A DNA stretch of 7,325 bases from an uncultured Micrococcaceae bacterium (GTDB lineage Bacteria > Actinomycetota > Actinomycetes > Actinomycetales > Micrococcaceae): positions 1 through 7,325 of the forward strand of contig CALBOC010000186.1 in the NCBI GenBank assembly GCA_937896705.1. Reading direction: 5' to 3'. The first letter of the stretch is position 1; each line of letters begins with the position of its first letter. The notes beneath the pieces were generated by a model, which had not been told where the DNA came from, made no database searches, and worked only from the letters and a program-made list of their open reading frames with translations. The position numbers and the translations under genes are program-made. Shown here piece after piece: positions 1 through 6,230 of this stretch.

Positions 1-49
1 CGCGGGTACGCGGATGGAATTGGAACGCATCCGCTCTATCAACGGCTAG
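1..49 (+). CDS. Possible 3' end of an upstream gene (partial)
   Basis: The frame beginning at base 2 reads AGTRMELERIRSING and stops at TAG 47-49, 37 nt before the terminator stem. Eleven of its fifteen codons end in G or C, which fits a coding frame in a high-GC genome. The frame beginning at base 1 is also open, to TAG 67-69 (RGYADGIGTHPLYQRLDLLR...), but has poorer third-position GC and rarer codons (CTA, AGG), so I prefer the first. Fifteen residues do not allow a family assignment. The main support is indirect: the terminator that follows needs an upstream transcript to terminate. Confidence 0.3.
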   Translation, partial: AGTRMELERIRSING

Positions 50-85
50 ACCTACTGAGGGTGTCGTAGCGACGCCTGCTGCACG

Positions 86-122
86 CCCTGGTTCTCACTT
101 CACCGTGAGAACCAGGGTTTTT
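86..122 (+). terminator. Rho-independent terminator of the upstream transcript
   Basis: A perfect 13-bp inverted repeat (CCCTGGTTCTCAC at 86-98 and GTGAGAACCAGGG at 105-117) encloses a 6-nt loop and is followed directly by TTTTT at 118-122. This is the canonical intrinsic terminator layout on the + strand. The other side of the stem has no T run for the opposite strand, so it appears unidirectional. It insulates the transporter operon from whatever lies to the left. Confidence 0.93.
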
Positions 123-166
123 CATTGCACCGGGTCACCGTTTGGGACGCATCTCACAGAAGTTTG

Positions 167-176
167 GGAACGTTCC
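167..176. promoter_or_regulatory. Probable LacI-family operator O1
   Basis: GGAACGTTCC is a perfect 10-bp palindrome with a central CG step, the usual form of LacI-family operators, where hinge-helix leucines insert at the central CpG. The same core recurs at 275-284; the shared stretch is GGAACGTTCCAC. The operon's own last gene encodes a LacI-family protein. O1 lies 100 nt before the chosen start codon, where it could overlap a promoter. I can offer only a weak promoter: TTGGGA at 164-169 and CACTTT at 186-191 with a 16-nt spacer, in which O1 would overlap the -35 element. The palindrome and its duplication are visible; binding is inferred. Confidence 0.75.
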
Positions 177-234
177 ACGCAGGTTCACTTTGTGGCAATC
201 CTTGCGTGGCCGTAAGGCAACTCGGGTTCTTTAG

Positions 235-261
235 TCTTTTTCTTGGTCCCAGAGAAAGAGG
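235..261 (+). promoter_or_regulatory. Permease ribosome binding site, partly inside a hairpin
   Basis: AAAGAGG at 255-261 is the Shine-Dalgarno sequence and lies 5 nt before ATG 267, which decides the permease start. The upstream TTG at 243 lies within this region and has no comparable site. The arm TCTTTTTCT (235-243) can pair with AGAGAAAGA (251-259) through nine pairs, one of them G-U, around a 7-nt loop. This would cover the first part of the ribosome binding site. The helix is mostly A-U, so its stability is modest and any translational role is speculative. Confidence 0.6.
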
Positions 262-266
262 CTGCA

Positions 267-2108
267 ATGTTAATGGAACGTTCCACATCCGCCAGCGAGG
301 ATGTGACCCCGGCGCCGCGTCGGCGATTCTCACGGCACTCTTGGCGCGTGGCGCTCAAACACCCAGCTACGATACTCGGACTTGTATTACTGGCCCTGTT
401 CGCCTACCTGATTATCGCCCCGGTGGCATCCCTCTTGTTATCCTCCGCCCAAGTGAGTTTCGGCGATGAGACGGCGACCGGTCAAGCAGCTGGCTCGTGG
501 ACCGCCCATTATTTCGAACGCGTCTTCGCCGATGCGGTCTCGCCCATTATCTTTTATCAACCACTGCTCAATACCCTGGCAATCGCTGGGATGTCGATCA
601 TCGGGGCCTTGCTCATTGGGATTCCGGCAGCCTGGTTGGTTGCTCGCACCGACCTGTTGGGACGACGCTGGTTCTCGACCGCGCTGCTCGTGCCGTATAT
701 GTTGCCGGCATGGACCTTCGCGCTGGCCTGGACGACGCTGTTCAAAAACCGTGAAGTCGGCGGCGGTATCGGATGGCTTGAATCGCTCGGTTTCACCCCA
801 CCGAATTGGCTGGCCTACGGCATCCTGCCCATCACGGTGATCTTCACGCTGCACTTCATCCCGTACGTGATTCTGCTGGTCACCGGGGCCATGAAAAATC
901 TTCCCGATGAATTCGACGACGCCGCACAGCTCCTAGGCGCCGGTCGTCTTCAGCGGCTGCGCAGAATCACGCTGCCACTGCTTCGTCCGGCAATCTTGTC
1001 GGCGGCCACCCTGATCTTCGCCAAGGCCATCGGCGAATTTGGCGTCGCCTACGTGCTGGGCGCGCCGGCCGACTTCCACGTGTTGTCCACGACGTTGTAC
1101 CAAAGTATTCAAACCCAACAGAGTGGTACCGCAGCCGTGATCTCAGTGGTCATGGTGGCTCTGGGTGCGATTTCCTTGTGGATCGACGTGAAGTTTCTGA
1201 AAGAACTGCGCCGCTACACCACTATCTCATCCAAAGGTCACTCGAGTCGCCCACAACCGTTGGGCACGTGGCGAATCCCCGCCTTCATCGGTATTTGCGC
1301 CCTGTTCATCATCTCGGTGGTCATCCCACTGGGCGTGCTGCTGCTGTCGACCATCATGCGGGTCCCGGGACAATTCGAGCTGAGTAACTTCACGCTGAAC
1401 TACTGGATCGGTAGTGACCTGCCGTTTGCCAACTTCCGCGACGGCGTACTGGTCAACCCAGAAACCTGGTCAGCGGCCTGGAACACCATCTGGATGGTCG
1501 GTCTGGCAGCGATCTGTTCTGGGATACTCGGCATGCTCATCGGCTACGTTGTGGTTCGCAGCCCCGCCCGCTGGCTTGGCACCGCGCTACGAACCACGGC
1601 CTTTACGCCCTACCTGGTGCCCGGGATCGCTTTTGCGGTTGCCTACCTGTCGCTGTTTGCGGTCCAGCGCGGACCCATCCCGGCCCTATATGGCACCGCG
1701 ATCATCCTGGTGCTCATCTTGATTGCCGATGAAATGCCCTTCGCCTCGCGCGCCGGGATCTCAGCGATGATGCAATTGGGCAAAGAACCCGAAGAATCAG
1801 CCCAAATCCTGGGCGCCGGGTGGTGGACGCGAATGCGGCGCATCGTCTTTCCAATCCAACGATCGGCTTTGGCAAGCGCGATCTTATTGCCGTTCATTTC
1901 TGGGGTTCAAAGCCTGAGCCTGGTCATCGTGCTGGCCACACCCGGCACGCACCTGCTGACCACCCTGTCAATGAACCTGGTCGATTCGGGCTACACCCAC
2001 GCCGCCAACGCAATCACCTTGCTTATTTGTGCGATCGCCCTAGCCGGCACTTGGCTAGCCCGGCGGCTGTTCAAAGCCGATCTCGCCCAGGGAGCAGGTG
2101 GTTCCTAA
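267..2108 (+). CDS. ABC transporter permease, fused double-domain (Fbp/Afu/Phn type)
   Basis: This inner-membrane pore subunit has about 613 residues and contains two BPD_transp_1 domains in one chain. From hydrophobicity I see about twelve membrane segments, six per half: near residues 33-59, 99-125, 135-159, 182-207, 237-266 and 288-308, then 337-362, 405-430, 441-466, 472-492, 534-557 and 578-598. Each half carries an EAA-type loop for docking the ATPase: DDAAQLLGAG at 217-226 and EESAQILGAG at 509-518, followed by RRITLP and RRIVFP. One long fused permease is typical of FbpB, AfuB and related importers of ferric iron, sugar phosphates or phosphonates; sequence alone does not separate these. 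I chose ATG 267 for its ribosome binding site; ATG 273 is also possible. It is the first gene of the operon, and a likely operator sits in codons 3-6. The 79-nt gap to the binding-protein gene shows no clear terminator. Confidence 0.93.
   Translation: MLMERSTSASEDVTPAPRRRFSRHSWRVALKHPATILGLVLLALFAYLIIAPVASLLLSSAQVSFGDETATGQAAGSWTAHYFERVFADAVSPIIFYQPLLNTLAIAGMSIIGALLIGIPAAWLVARTDLLGRRWFSTALLVPYMLPAWTFALAWTTLFKNREVGGGIGWLESLGFTPPNWLAYGILPITVIFTLHFIPYVILLVTGAMKNLPDEFDDAAQLLGAGRLQRLRRITLPLLRPAILSAATLIFAKAIGEFGVAYVLGAPADFHVLSTTLYQSIQTQQSGTAAVISVVMVALGAISLWIDVKFLKELRRYTTISSKGHSSRPQPLGTWRIPAFIGICALFIISVVIPLGVLLLSTIMRVPGQFELSNFTLNYWIGSDLPFANFRDGVLVNPETWSAAWNTIWMVGLAAICSGILGMLIGYVVVRSPARWLGTALRTTAFTPYLVPGIAFAVAYLSLFAVQRGPIPALYGTAIILVLILIADEMPFASRAGISAMMQLGKEPEESAQILGAGWWTRMRRIVFPIQRSALASAILLPFISGVQSLSLVIVLATPGTHLLTTLSMNLVDSGYTHAANAITLLICAIALAGTWLARRLFKADLAQGAGGS
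275..284. promoter_or_regulatory. Probable LacI-family operator O2, inside the permease start
   Basis: This is the second GGAACGTTCC palindrome, extended here to 12 bp as TGGAACGTTCCA (274-285). Its centre is 108 bp from the centre of O1. It overlaps permease codons 3-6 (Met-Glu-Arg-Ser) if translation starts at 267. Bound repressor here would act as a roadblock just after transcription begins, or pair with O1 in a DNA loop. The site is seen in the sequence; the function is inferred from LacI-family behaviour. Confidence 0.72.
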
Positions 2109-2187
2109 CGCGCCGTTCCCCGAAATCTGCCCTTTCCATCGTTCTACCAAGCCCACACCGAATTCACCGTGACATAAGGAGTACCTC

Positions 2188-3387
2188 ATGCAACCAACTC
2201 GTCCCAAGGCGACCGCTCGCCGCCTACTGACCACCTCCGCTATCTTGCTCTCGTTGACCGGCTTCACCGCCTGCGCCGGTCAAGCCCCAGCGGAGAGCGC
2301 CGACGCCGAAGACACCTCCGGCACCCAAGAAGCCTTCGCCGCATTTGAAGGTGAGAATTTCGACCTCGATGAGCTCATCGAAAAGGCCCAGGATGAAGGT
2401 CCCATCACCATCTACGACAACGCCTCAGCGGTCGAAGACATCGCCGCGAACTTCTCCGAAAAATACGGCATTGACGCCACCGGCACCAAAGTCGATGCTG
2501 CCGAAGCCCAAGAAATGGTCACCCGTGAGGCCCAGTCGGGCAACATCGTCGGGGATGTCGTCACGATGCAGGACCTGCCCGCGCTAAAGAACCAGCTGCT
2601 GCCGAATGACTTTGTCACCAGCTGGATCCCAGAAGACGCCCGGGAACACATCGATGAATCAATGCAAGACCCATTGGTCATGGTCTCGGATTCGAACCTG
2701 TGGACCTATAACGACGAAGTCTACGACACGTGCCCGATCACCAATATGTGGGAACTGACCGACGACGAGTGGACCGGCAAAGTCGCTCTTGAAGATCCGG
2801 TCGGAGCCAATAAACTGCTCGACTGGTTTTCCCAGATGGGTCAATTCGACGAAGACGCACTCGCGGCGGCCTACGAAGACCACTACGGTGCACCACTCCA
2901 GACCGATGAAGACTCAGCCGCTGCCGAGTGGGTTACCCGCCTGGCCGCCAATGATCCCATCTTGACCTCGTCGAATGAAGACGTCTCCGAAGCCGTTGGC
3001 GCCCCAGGCCAGTCGGAACCACCGGTCGGTCTGGTCTCGTCATCGAAGTTCCGCAACATCGACGAGAAAGGCTACGCCCACGCGATCTGCGATGGTCTGG
3101 AACCGTGGGAAGGCATCGCCCAGCCCAAGGGTGTCACGATTGCTACCGGCACCGAAAGCCCCCACGCTGCGATGCTCTACGTGCACTACGTGATGACCGA
3201 AGAGGGTATCGAACCGCAAAACAGCGAGGGCAAAATCTCGGCAAACACCTCGATCGAGCAGCCCGGGGACCCGTCGAAACTGGCCGAACACCTCGATGAC
3301 CTGTACTACTTCGACAACGCCGGACTCGATGAGGATTGGAGCGCCCGCCAGACATGGCAGGACCAGTGGAGAGTAGCAACACAGTGA
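2188..3387 (+). CDS. ABC transporter substrate-binding lipoprotein (Fbp/Afu-like, SBP family 1/6)
   Basis: This is the extracellular binding protein of the importer, 399 residues. The N-terminus is a lipoprotein signal: basic ARR at 10-12, a hydrophobic stretch, then FTAC with Cys29 as the lipidated residue. A Ser/Ala/Glu-rich linker follows, and the periplasmic-binding fold starts near GPITIYDNAS (residue 71), typical of the PotD/FbpA/AfuA group. The end (DEDWSARQTW...W) resembles the usual C-terminal helix of these proteins. Two cysteines in the mature protein (in DTCPI and HAICDG) could form a disulfide. By hand count the protein has 76 Asp+Glu against about 17 Lys+Arg after Cys29, which is very acidic. 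A Tyr-Tyr pair occurs near residue 373, but I cannot show that it matches the iron-binding Tyr pair of FbpA. AAGGAG at 2176-2181, 6 nt before ATG, is the strongest ribosome binding site here, fitting the high level needed for a binding protein. The substrate is unproven. Confidence 0.9.
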   Translation: MQPTRPKATARRLLTTSAILLSLTGFTACAGQAPAESADAEDTSGTQEAFAAFEGENFDLDELIEKAQDEGPITIYDNASAVEDIAANFSEKYGIDATGTKVDAAEAQEMVTREAQSGNIVGDVVTMQDLPALKNQLLPNDFVTSWIPEDAREHIDESMQDPLVMVSDSNLWTYNDEVYDTCPITNMWELTDDEWTGKVALEDPVGANKLLDWFSQMGQFDEDALAAAYEDHYGAPLQTDEDSAAAEWVTRLAANDPILTSSNEDVSEAVGAPGQSEPPVGLVSSSKFRNIDEKGYAHAICDGLEPWEGIAQPKGVTIATGTESPHAAMLYVHYVMTEEGIEPQNSEGKISANTSIEQPGDPSKLAEHLDDLYYFDNAGLDEDWSARQTWQDQWRVATQ

Positions 3388-4526
3388 CGATGATTAACCT
3401 ACACAACCTATCCAAGATCTTTTCTGGCTCGAGTACTGCGAGCGTTGACCAACTGGACCTGCAGATCGACGAAGGTGAACTGTTATGTCTGCTGGGGCCC
3501 TCCGGGTGTGGTAAATCTACGACCCTGCGAATGATCGCCGGGCTGGAGACGCCCACCACCGGACGCATCGATATCCGCGATGCGACCGTTGACGATGTGG
3601 CCGCCGGAACCCGAGTGCCGGCCGAACGTCGCGACCTGGGACTGGTCTTTCAAAACTATGCGCTCTGGCCGCACCTGAAAGTCCGCGACAATGTCGGATT
3701 CGGTCCGCTGATGCAACGCGTATCTAAGACTGAACGCACCCGGCGCGTGGACAACGCGCTGACCACCCTGGGCATCGCCGACTACGCCGACCGATACCCG
3801 TCCGACCTCTCGGGTGGCCAACAACAACGCGTAGCCATTGCCCGCACGCTCGCGGCACGTCCGTCGGTCATGCTGCTCGATGAGCCGCTGTCGAACCTGG
3901 ATGCCCGGTTGCGCCTTGAAATGCGCGCCGAGTTCCAGCGGATTCACCGCGACGTCGGTGTGACCATGGTGTTTGTGACCCACGATCAGTGGGAGGCCAT
4001 GACCATGGCCACCCGCATCGTCGTGATGAATAAGGGTCGCATCGAACAAACCGGCACACCGCTGGAGATTTATCAGCGCCCGGTCAGTCGATTCGTGGCC
4101 GAATTCATGGGCTCACCACCCATCAATATGATCGAACTGGTCAACGCTACCCAATCGGCGACCACCCAGATGCTCAAACGCTATCTAGGACGACAGCGTG
4201 ATGAGGCGGCCAGTGTGGGTATCCGGCCCGAAGCTCTGCACTTCGCACGTGGCCAGGTTGAGGTCCCGACAGATGCTGTGGCACTGCAGGTGACCGTCAG
4301 TGCGGTGGTCCCCACCGGCGGCACGTGGATTATTGAAACCACCGATGGTGCCCAGCGGATCTTTGGTAACACCACACTGCAACCCGATCTCCGACCCGGC
4401 GAAACACTCACCGCCTGGGCATATCCGGGTGATGTGCACGCCTTTGACCCCGCGGGCCTGCGACTCACCACCGGGCCCGACTATGCACCTACCAATACCG
4501 TGGTGCCACAGCACAGCCGGTCCTAA
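3384..4526 (+). CDS. ABC transporter ATP-binding protein with TOBE-like C-terminal domain
   Basis: This cytoplasmic ATPase powers the importer and has about 380 residues, the usual length for FbpC/AfuC/PotA-type subunits. All nucleotide-binding motifs are intact: Walker A GPSGCGKST (38-46), Q-loop LVFQNYALWPH (87-97), signature LSGGQQQ (142-148), Walker B VMLLDEP (162-168), D-loop SNLD (170-173) and switch histidine FVTHD (His200). A Trp follows Gln202 where Val or Glu is more usual; this should be harmless. The region after about residue 240 is a TOBE-like regulatory domain (for example GIRPEALHF). I chose GTG 3384 because its GTGA overlaps the binding-protein stop by 4 nt, suggesting translational coupling, and GGAGAG lies at 3368-3373. 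ATG 3390 is the alternative. An in-frame start at 3336 would overlap the binding-protein gene by 52 nt and is less likely. Confidence 0.95.
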   Translation: MTMINLHNLSKIFSGSSTASVDQLDLQIDEGELLCLLGPSGCGKSTTLRMIAGLETPTTGRIDIRDATVDDVAAGTRVPAERRDLGLVFQNYALWPHLKVRDNVGFGPLMQRVSKTERTRRVDNALTTLGIADYADRYPSDLSGGQQQRVAIARTLAARPSVMLLDEPLSNLDARLRLEMRAEFQRIHRDVGVTMVFVTHDQWEAMTMATRIVVMNKGRIEQTGTPLEIYQRPVSRFVAEFMGSPPINMIELVNATQSATTQMLKRYLGRQRDEAASVGIRPEALHFARGQVEVPTDAVALQVTVSAVVPTGGTWIIETTDGAQRIFGNTTLQPDLRPGETLTAWAYPGDVHAFDPAGLRLTTGPDYAPTNTVVPQHSRS

Positions 4527-4558
4527 CGCCCGCCCGAATCAACGAAAGGTCTGACAAG

Positions 4559-5386
4559 ATGACCCCCTCGAATCACACCCTGCCGAAACCGGCCGCCCTG
4601 CTGCTGGACTTTGGCGGGGTGCTGGTCACCTCTACTCGCCCCGAACACTGGGAACGGCACGTGGCCCAAATCATCGTGACGCTCTTGGCCGGTCATCCCC
4701 AGACCCCAAGCCTGCAACGCATCACCGCCGACGTGACAGCCGGTGCGATTGCCGCCAAGTCCTGGCGCAACGCGATGTCACGACCGTTCGCTCCACCTGA
4801 ACTCAGCCACGAGTCGTATGTCCTGGACTTTATTGCAGCTGACTGGCCCGCAGCGGTCCGGGAGGCCCTGCAACCGCACTGCGAGACAATCTGTTATGCG
4901 GTCAACCAGCACTCCGAGCACCGGACGCTGCGAAACGGCAGCGCGCAGTTATTGCACTGGGCCACAGCCCAACAGCTACCCGTCGTGGTGGTCTCGAACG
5001 CAGTCTCTGGCGCGGTGCACCGCGACTACCTCGCCGCAGCCGGACTGGCCGAGTTTGTCACCGCAGAATTGTACTCCGATGAACTCGGGATCAGAAAACC
5101 AAACCCCGAACTGCTCATCCAGGGTGCAGCGGCCGCGCACGTGGCAGTGTCCCAGTGTTGGTATGTCGGAGACCACCTGGACCGTGACGTGCTGTGCGGC
5201 ACCCGTGCTGGGATCGGCGTCAACGTGCTCATGGACGACCCGGCCAAAGCCGATCGGCCGTTTTCCGTTCCGGTTCAAGAGGACCTCGCTGTGGCCGACC
5301 CGGCCGAACTGCTGGCCGTGCTGCGACAGGTGTTCGCGGTCCAATCGTCCGAACCCATGGAGGCACAGCATGCTGGAAACCGCTGA
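4559..5386 (+). CDS. HAD-superfamily hydrolase, probable phosphatase (subfamily IA-like)
   Basis: This is a predicted cytoplasmic hydrolase of 275 residues, most likely acting on a small phosphate ester. HAD motif I is LLLDFGGVLV with nucleophile Asp17. The usual second Asp two residues later is Gly19 (DFG rather than DFD), as in the YihX-like DLGNV proteins. Motif II is VVVVSNA (Ser146), motif III is the Lys of IRKPNPE (Lys180), and motif IV is VGDHLDRD (Asp205 and Asp210). A helical cap lies between residues 25 and 130, the C1 position of subfamily I. The start ATG 4559 has GAAAGG 9 nt upstream and lies 32 nt after the ATPase stop. Its 3' end overlaps the next gene by 17 nt. Co-transcription with an importer and a second phosphatase suggests it dephosphorylates the imported compound, but the substrate is unknown. 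A haloacid dehalogenase activity cannot be excluded by motifs alone. Confidence 0.87.
   Translation: MTPSNHTLPKPAALLLDFGGVLVTSTRPEHWERHVAQIIVTLLAGHPQTPSLQRITADVTAGAIAAKSWRNAMSRPFAPPELSHESYVLDFIAADWPAAVREALQPHCETICYAVNQHSEHRTLRNGSAQLLHWATAQQLPVVVVSNAVSGAVHRDYLAAAGLAEFVTAELYSDELGIRKPNPELLIQGAAAAHVAVSQCWYVGDHLDRDVLCGTRAGIGVNVLMDDPAKADRPFSVPVQEDLAVADPAELLAVLRQVFAVQSSEPMEAQHAGNR
5359..5363 (+). promoter_or_regulatory. Ribosome binding site fixing the IMPase start
   Basis: GGAGG at 5359-5363 lies 6 nt before ATG 5370. It identifies the true start, because the same frame stays open upstream to 4743 only as a shadow of the HAD gene. The site lies within the last codons of the HAD gene, so translation of the two is probably coupled. 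Confidence 0.85.
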
Positions 5387-6230
5387 GCTGACCACGTCCC
5401 ACCGGCTGCGAGAGGTCGCAGCCCAGGCCGCGCTAAAAGCCGGTGAATACCTGGCCACGGCATTTCGCAGGCCGATGGACATTCAGCACAAAACCAACCC
5501 ACACGACCAGGTCACCGTCCACGACCGGGCCGCCGAACATCTCATTCGCGAAGTTATCGCCCAACAGTGCCCCGGCTCGATTGTCGTGGGCGAGGAGGAC
5601 GGTGCAGCACCGGCCGGTCAAGCGCCCCAGGACCTCGATAACTCGCACATTGTCTGGCACGTCGACCCGATTGATGGCACCTCGAACTTCGCTCAGGGGT
5701 TGGCGTTTTTTTGCACCTCAATTGCCGTCGAGATCGACGGCGAAATCCGTGCGGCAGCGGTGTATGACCCGATGGCCGAGCTGTTATGCACCGCCGATGA
5801 TGACGCCGCGTATCTCAACGGCAACCCACTGCAGACACCGCAGGCCCTGCCGTTACCGTTGGCCACGCTGATCACCGGGTACCCCACGGCCGCCGACTTG
5901 ACCGCCGACGGGGCCGCCGCGATCGAAGGGTTCCAGCGCTGTGTTGAGGCCTTTTCGTCGGTGCGCCGCACCGGCTCTGGCGCCCTGTCAATCGTGCATG
6001 TCGCAGCCGGGTGGACCGATGTTTCATTGGGCACCGGGGTCAGCACCTGGGATGTGGCCGCAGCAATGCTCATTTTGCGTCGCGCCGGGGGCACCTACCG
6101 GCCGCTGCGCTACGCAACGGACCCGAGCGATCAACCGGATCACTACGCCCCCGGCTATCTCGCGACCGGACCGGGCGGCCACTACCCGGTCGTAGATACG
6201 ATCGCGGCCCAGCTTCAGGATCGACGATGA
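5370..6230 (+). CDS. Inositol monophosphatase-family phosphatase
   Basis: This is a Mg2+-dependent, lithium-sensitive-type phosphatase family member of 286 residues, close to the family norm of 250-290. All metal-site motifs are present: VGEED with Glu75, VDPIDGTSNF with Asp99 and Asp102, and STWDVAA with Asp218 followed by LRRAGG. The N-terminal NPHDQVTVHD (43-52) matches the conserved DxVT(x)xD strand. The family hydrolyses inositol phosphates but also histidinol phosphate, fructose 1,6-bisphosphate, PAP and other sugar phosphates, so the family name does not fix the substrate. It overlaps the HAD gene by 17 nt and the regulator by 4 nt (ATGA). Its place beside an importer and a HAD hydrolase suggests a role in processing the transported phosphate ester rather than housekeeping inositol synthesis. 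That role is inference; the fold assignment is firm. Confidence 0.94.
   Translation: MLETAELTTSHRLREVAAQAALKAGEYLATAFRRPMDIQHKTNPHDQVTVHDRAAEHLIREVIAQQCPGSIVVGEEDGAAPAGQAPQDLDNSHIVWHVDPIDGTSNFAQGLAFFCTSIAVEIDGEIRAAAVYDPMAELLCTADDDAAYLNGNPLQTPQALPLPLATLITGYPTAADLTADGAAAIEGFQRCVEAFSSVRRTGSGALSIVHVAAGWTDVSLGTGVSTWDVAAAMLILRRAGGTYRPLRYATDPSDQPDHYAPGYLATGPGGHYPVVDTIAAQLQDRR
6217..6220 (+). promoter_or_regulatory. Ribosome binding site fixing the LacI-regulator start
   Basis: AGGA at 6217-6220 is 6 nt before ATG 6227. That ATG shares ATGA with the IMPase stop. The longer in-frame extension back to 6011 lies wholly inside the IMPase gene and encodes an Arg/Gly/Pro-rich shadow peptide, so 6227 is the start. 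Confidence 0.8.

Noticed and set aside
167..176. GGAAC of O1 read as an ECF-sigma -35 element
   Set aside because: The perfect palindrome, its exact second copy inside the permease start and the linked LacI gene explain the sequence better; no matching -10 element was clear.
125..469. Possible 114-codon gene across the leader and permease start
   Set aside because: It uses a TTG start without a ribosome binding site and runs out of frame through the permease coding region; it has no recognisable domain.
2188..3387. Ferric-iron-binding protein assignment from the transporter architecture and the Tyr-Tyr pair near residue 373
   Set aside because: The Tyr pair lies very near the C-terminus, unlike its position in FbpA, and the phosphatase and LacI context does not fit iron uptake. 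Not excluded, but not supported.
3483..4049. Minus-strand open frame (188 codons) opposite the ATPase gene
   Set aside because: It is antisense to intact Walker A, signature and Walker B codons; no domain or ribosome binding site is visible.
4743..5369. Open frame extending the IMPase gene upstream to give 495 residues (apparent fusion)
   Set aside because: The extension lies inside the HAD gene in another frame, has a low-complexity Arg/Thr/Ser/Pro composition with no domain, and the GGAGG ribosome binding site places the start at 5370.
6011..6226. Upstream in-frame extension of the LacI regulator
   Set aside because: It lies inside the IMPase gene and encodes an Arg/Gly/Pro-rich shadow; the helix-turn-helix begins shortly after ATG 6227, which has AGGA and an ATGA overlap with the IMPase stop.
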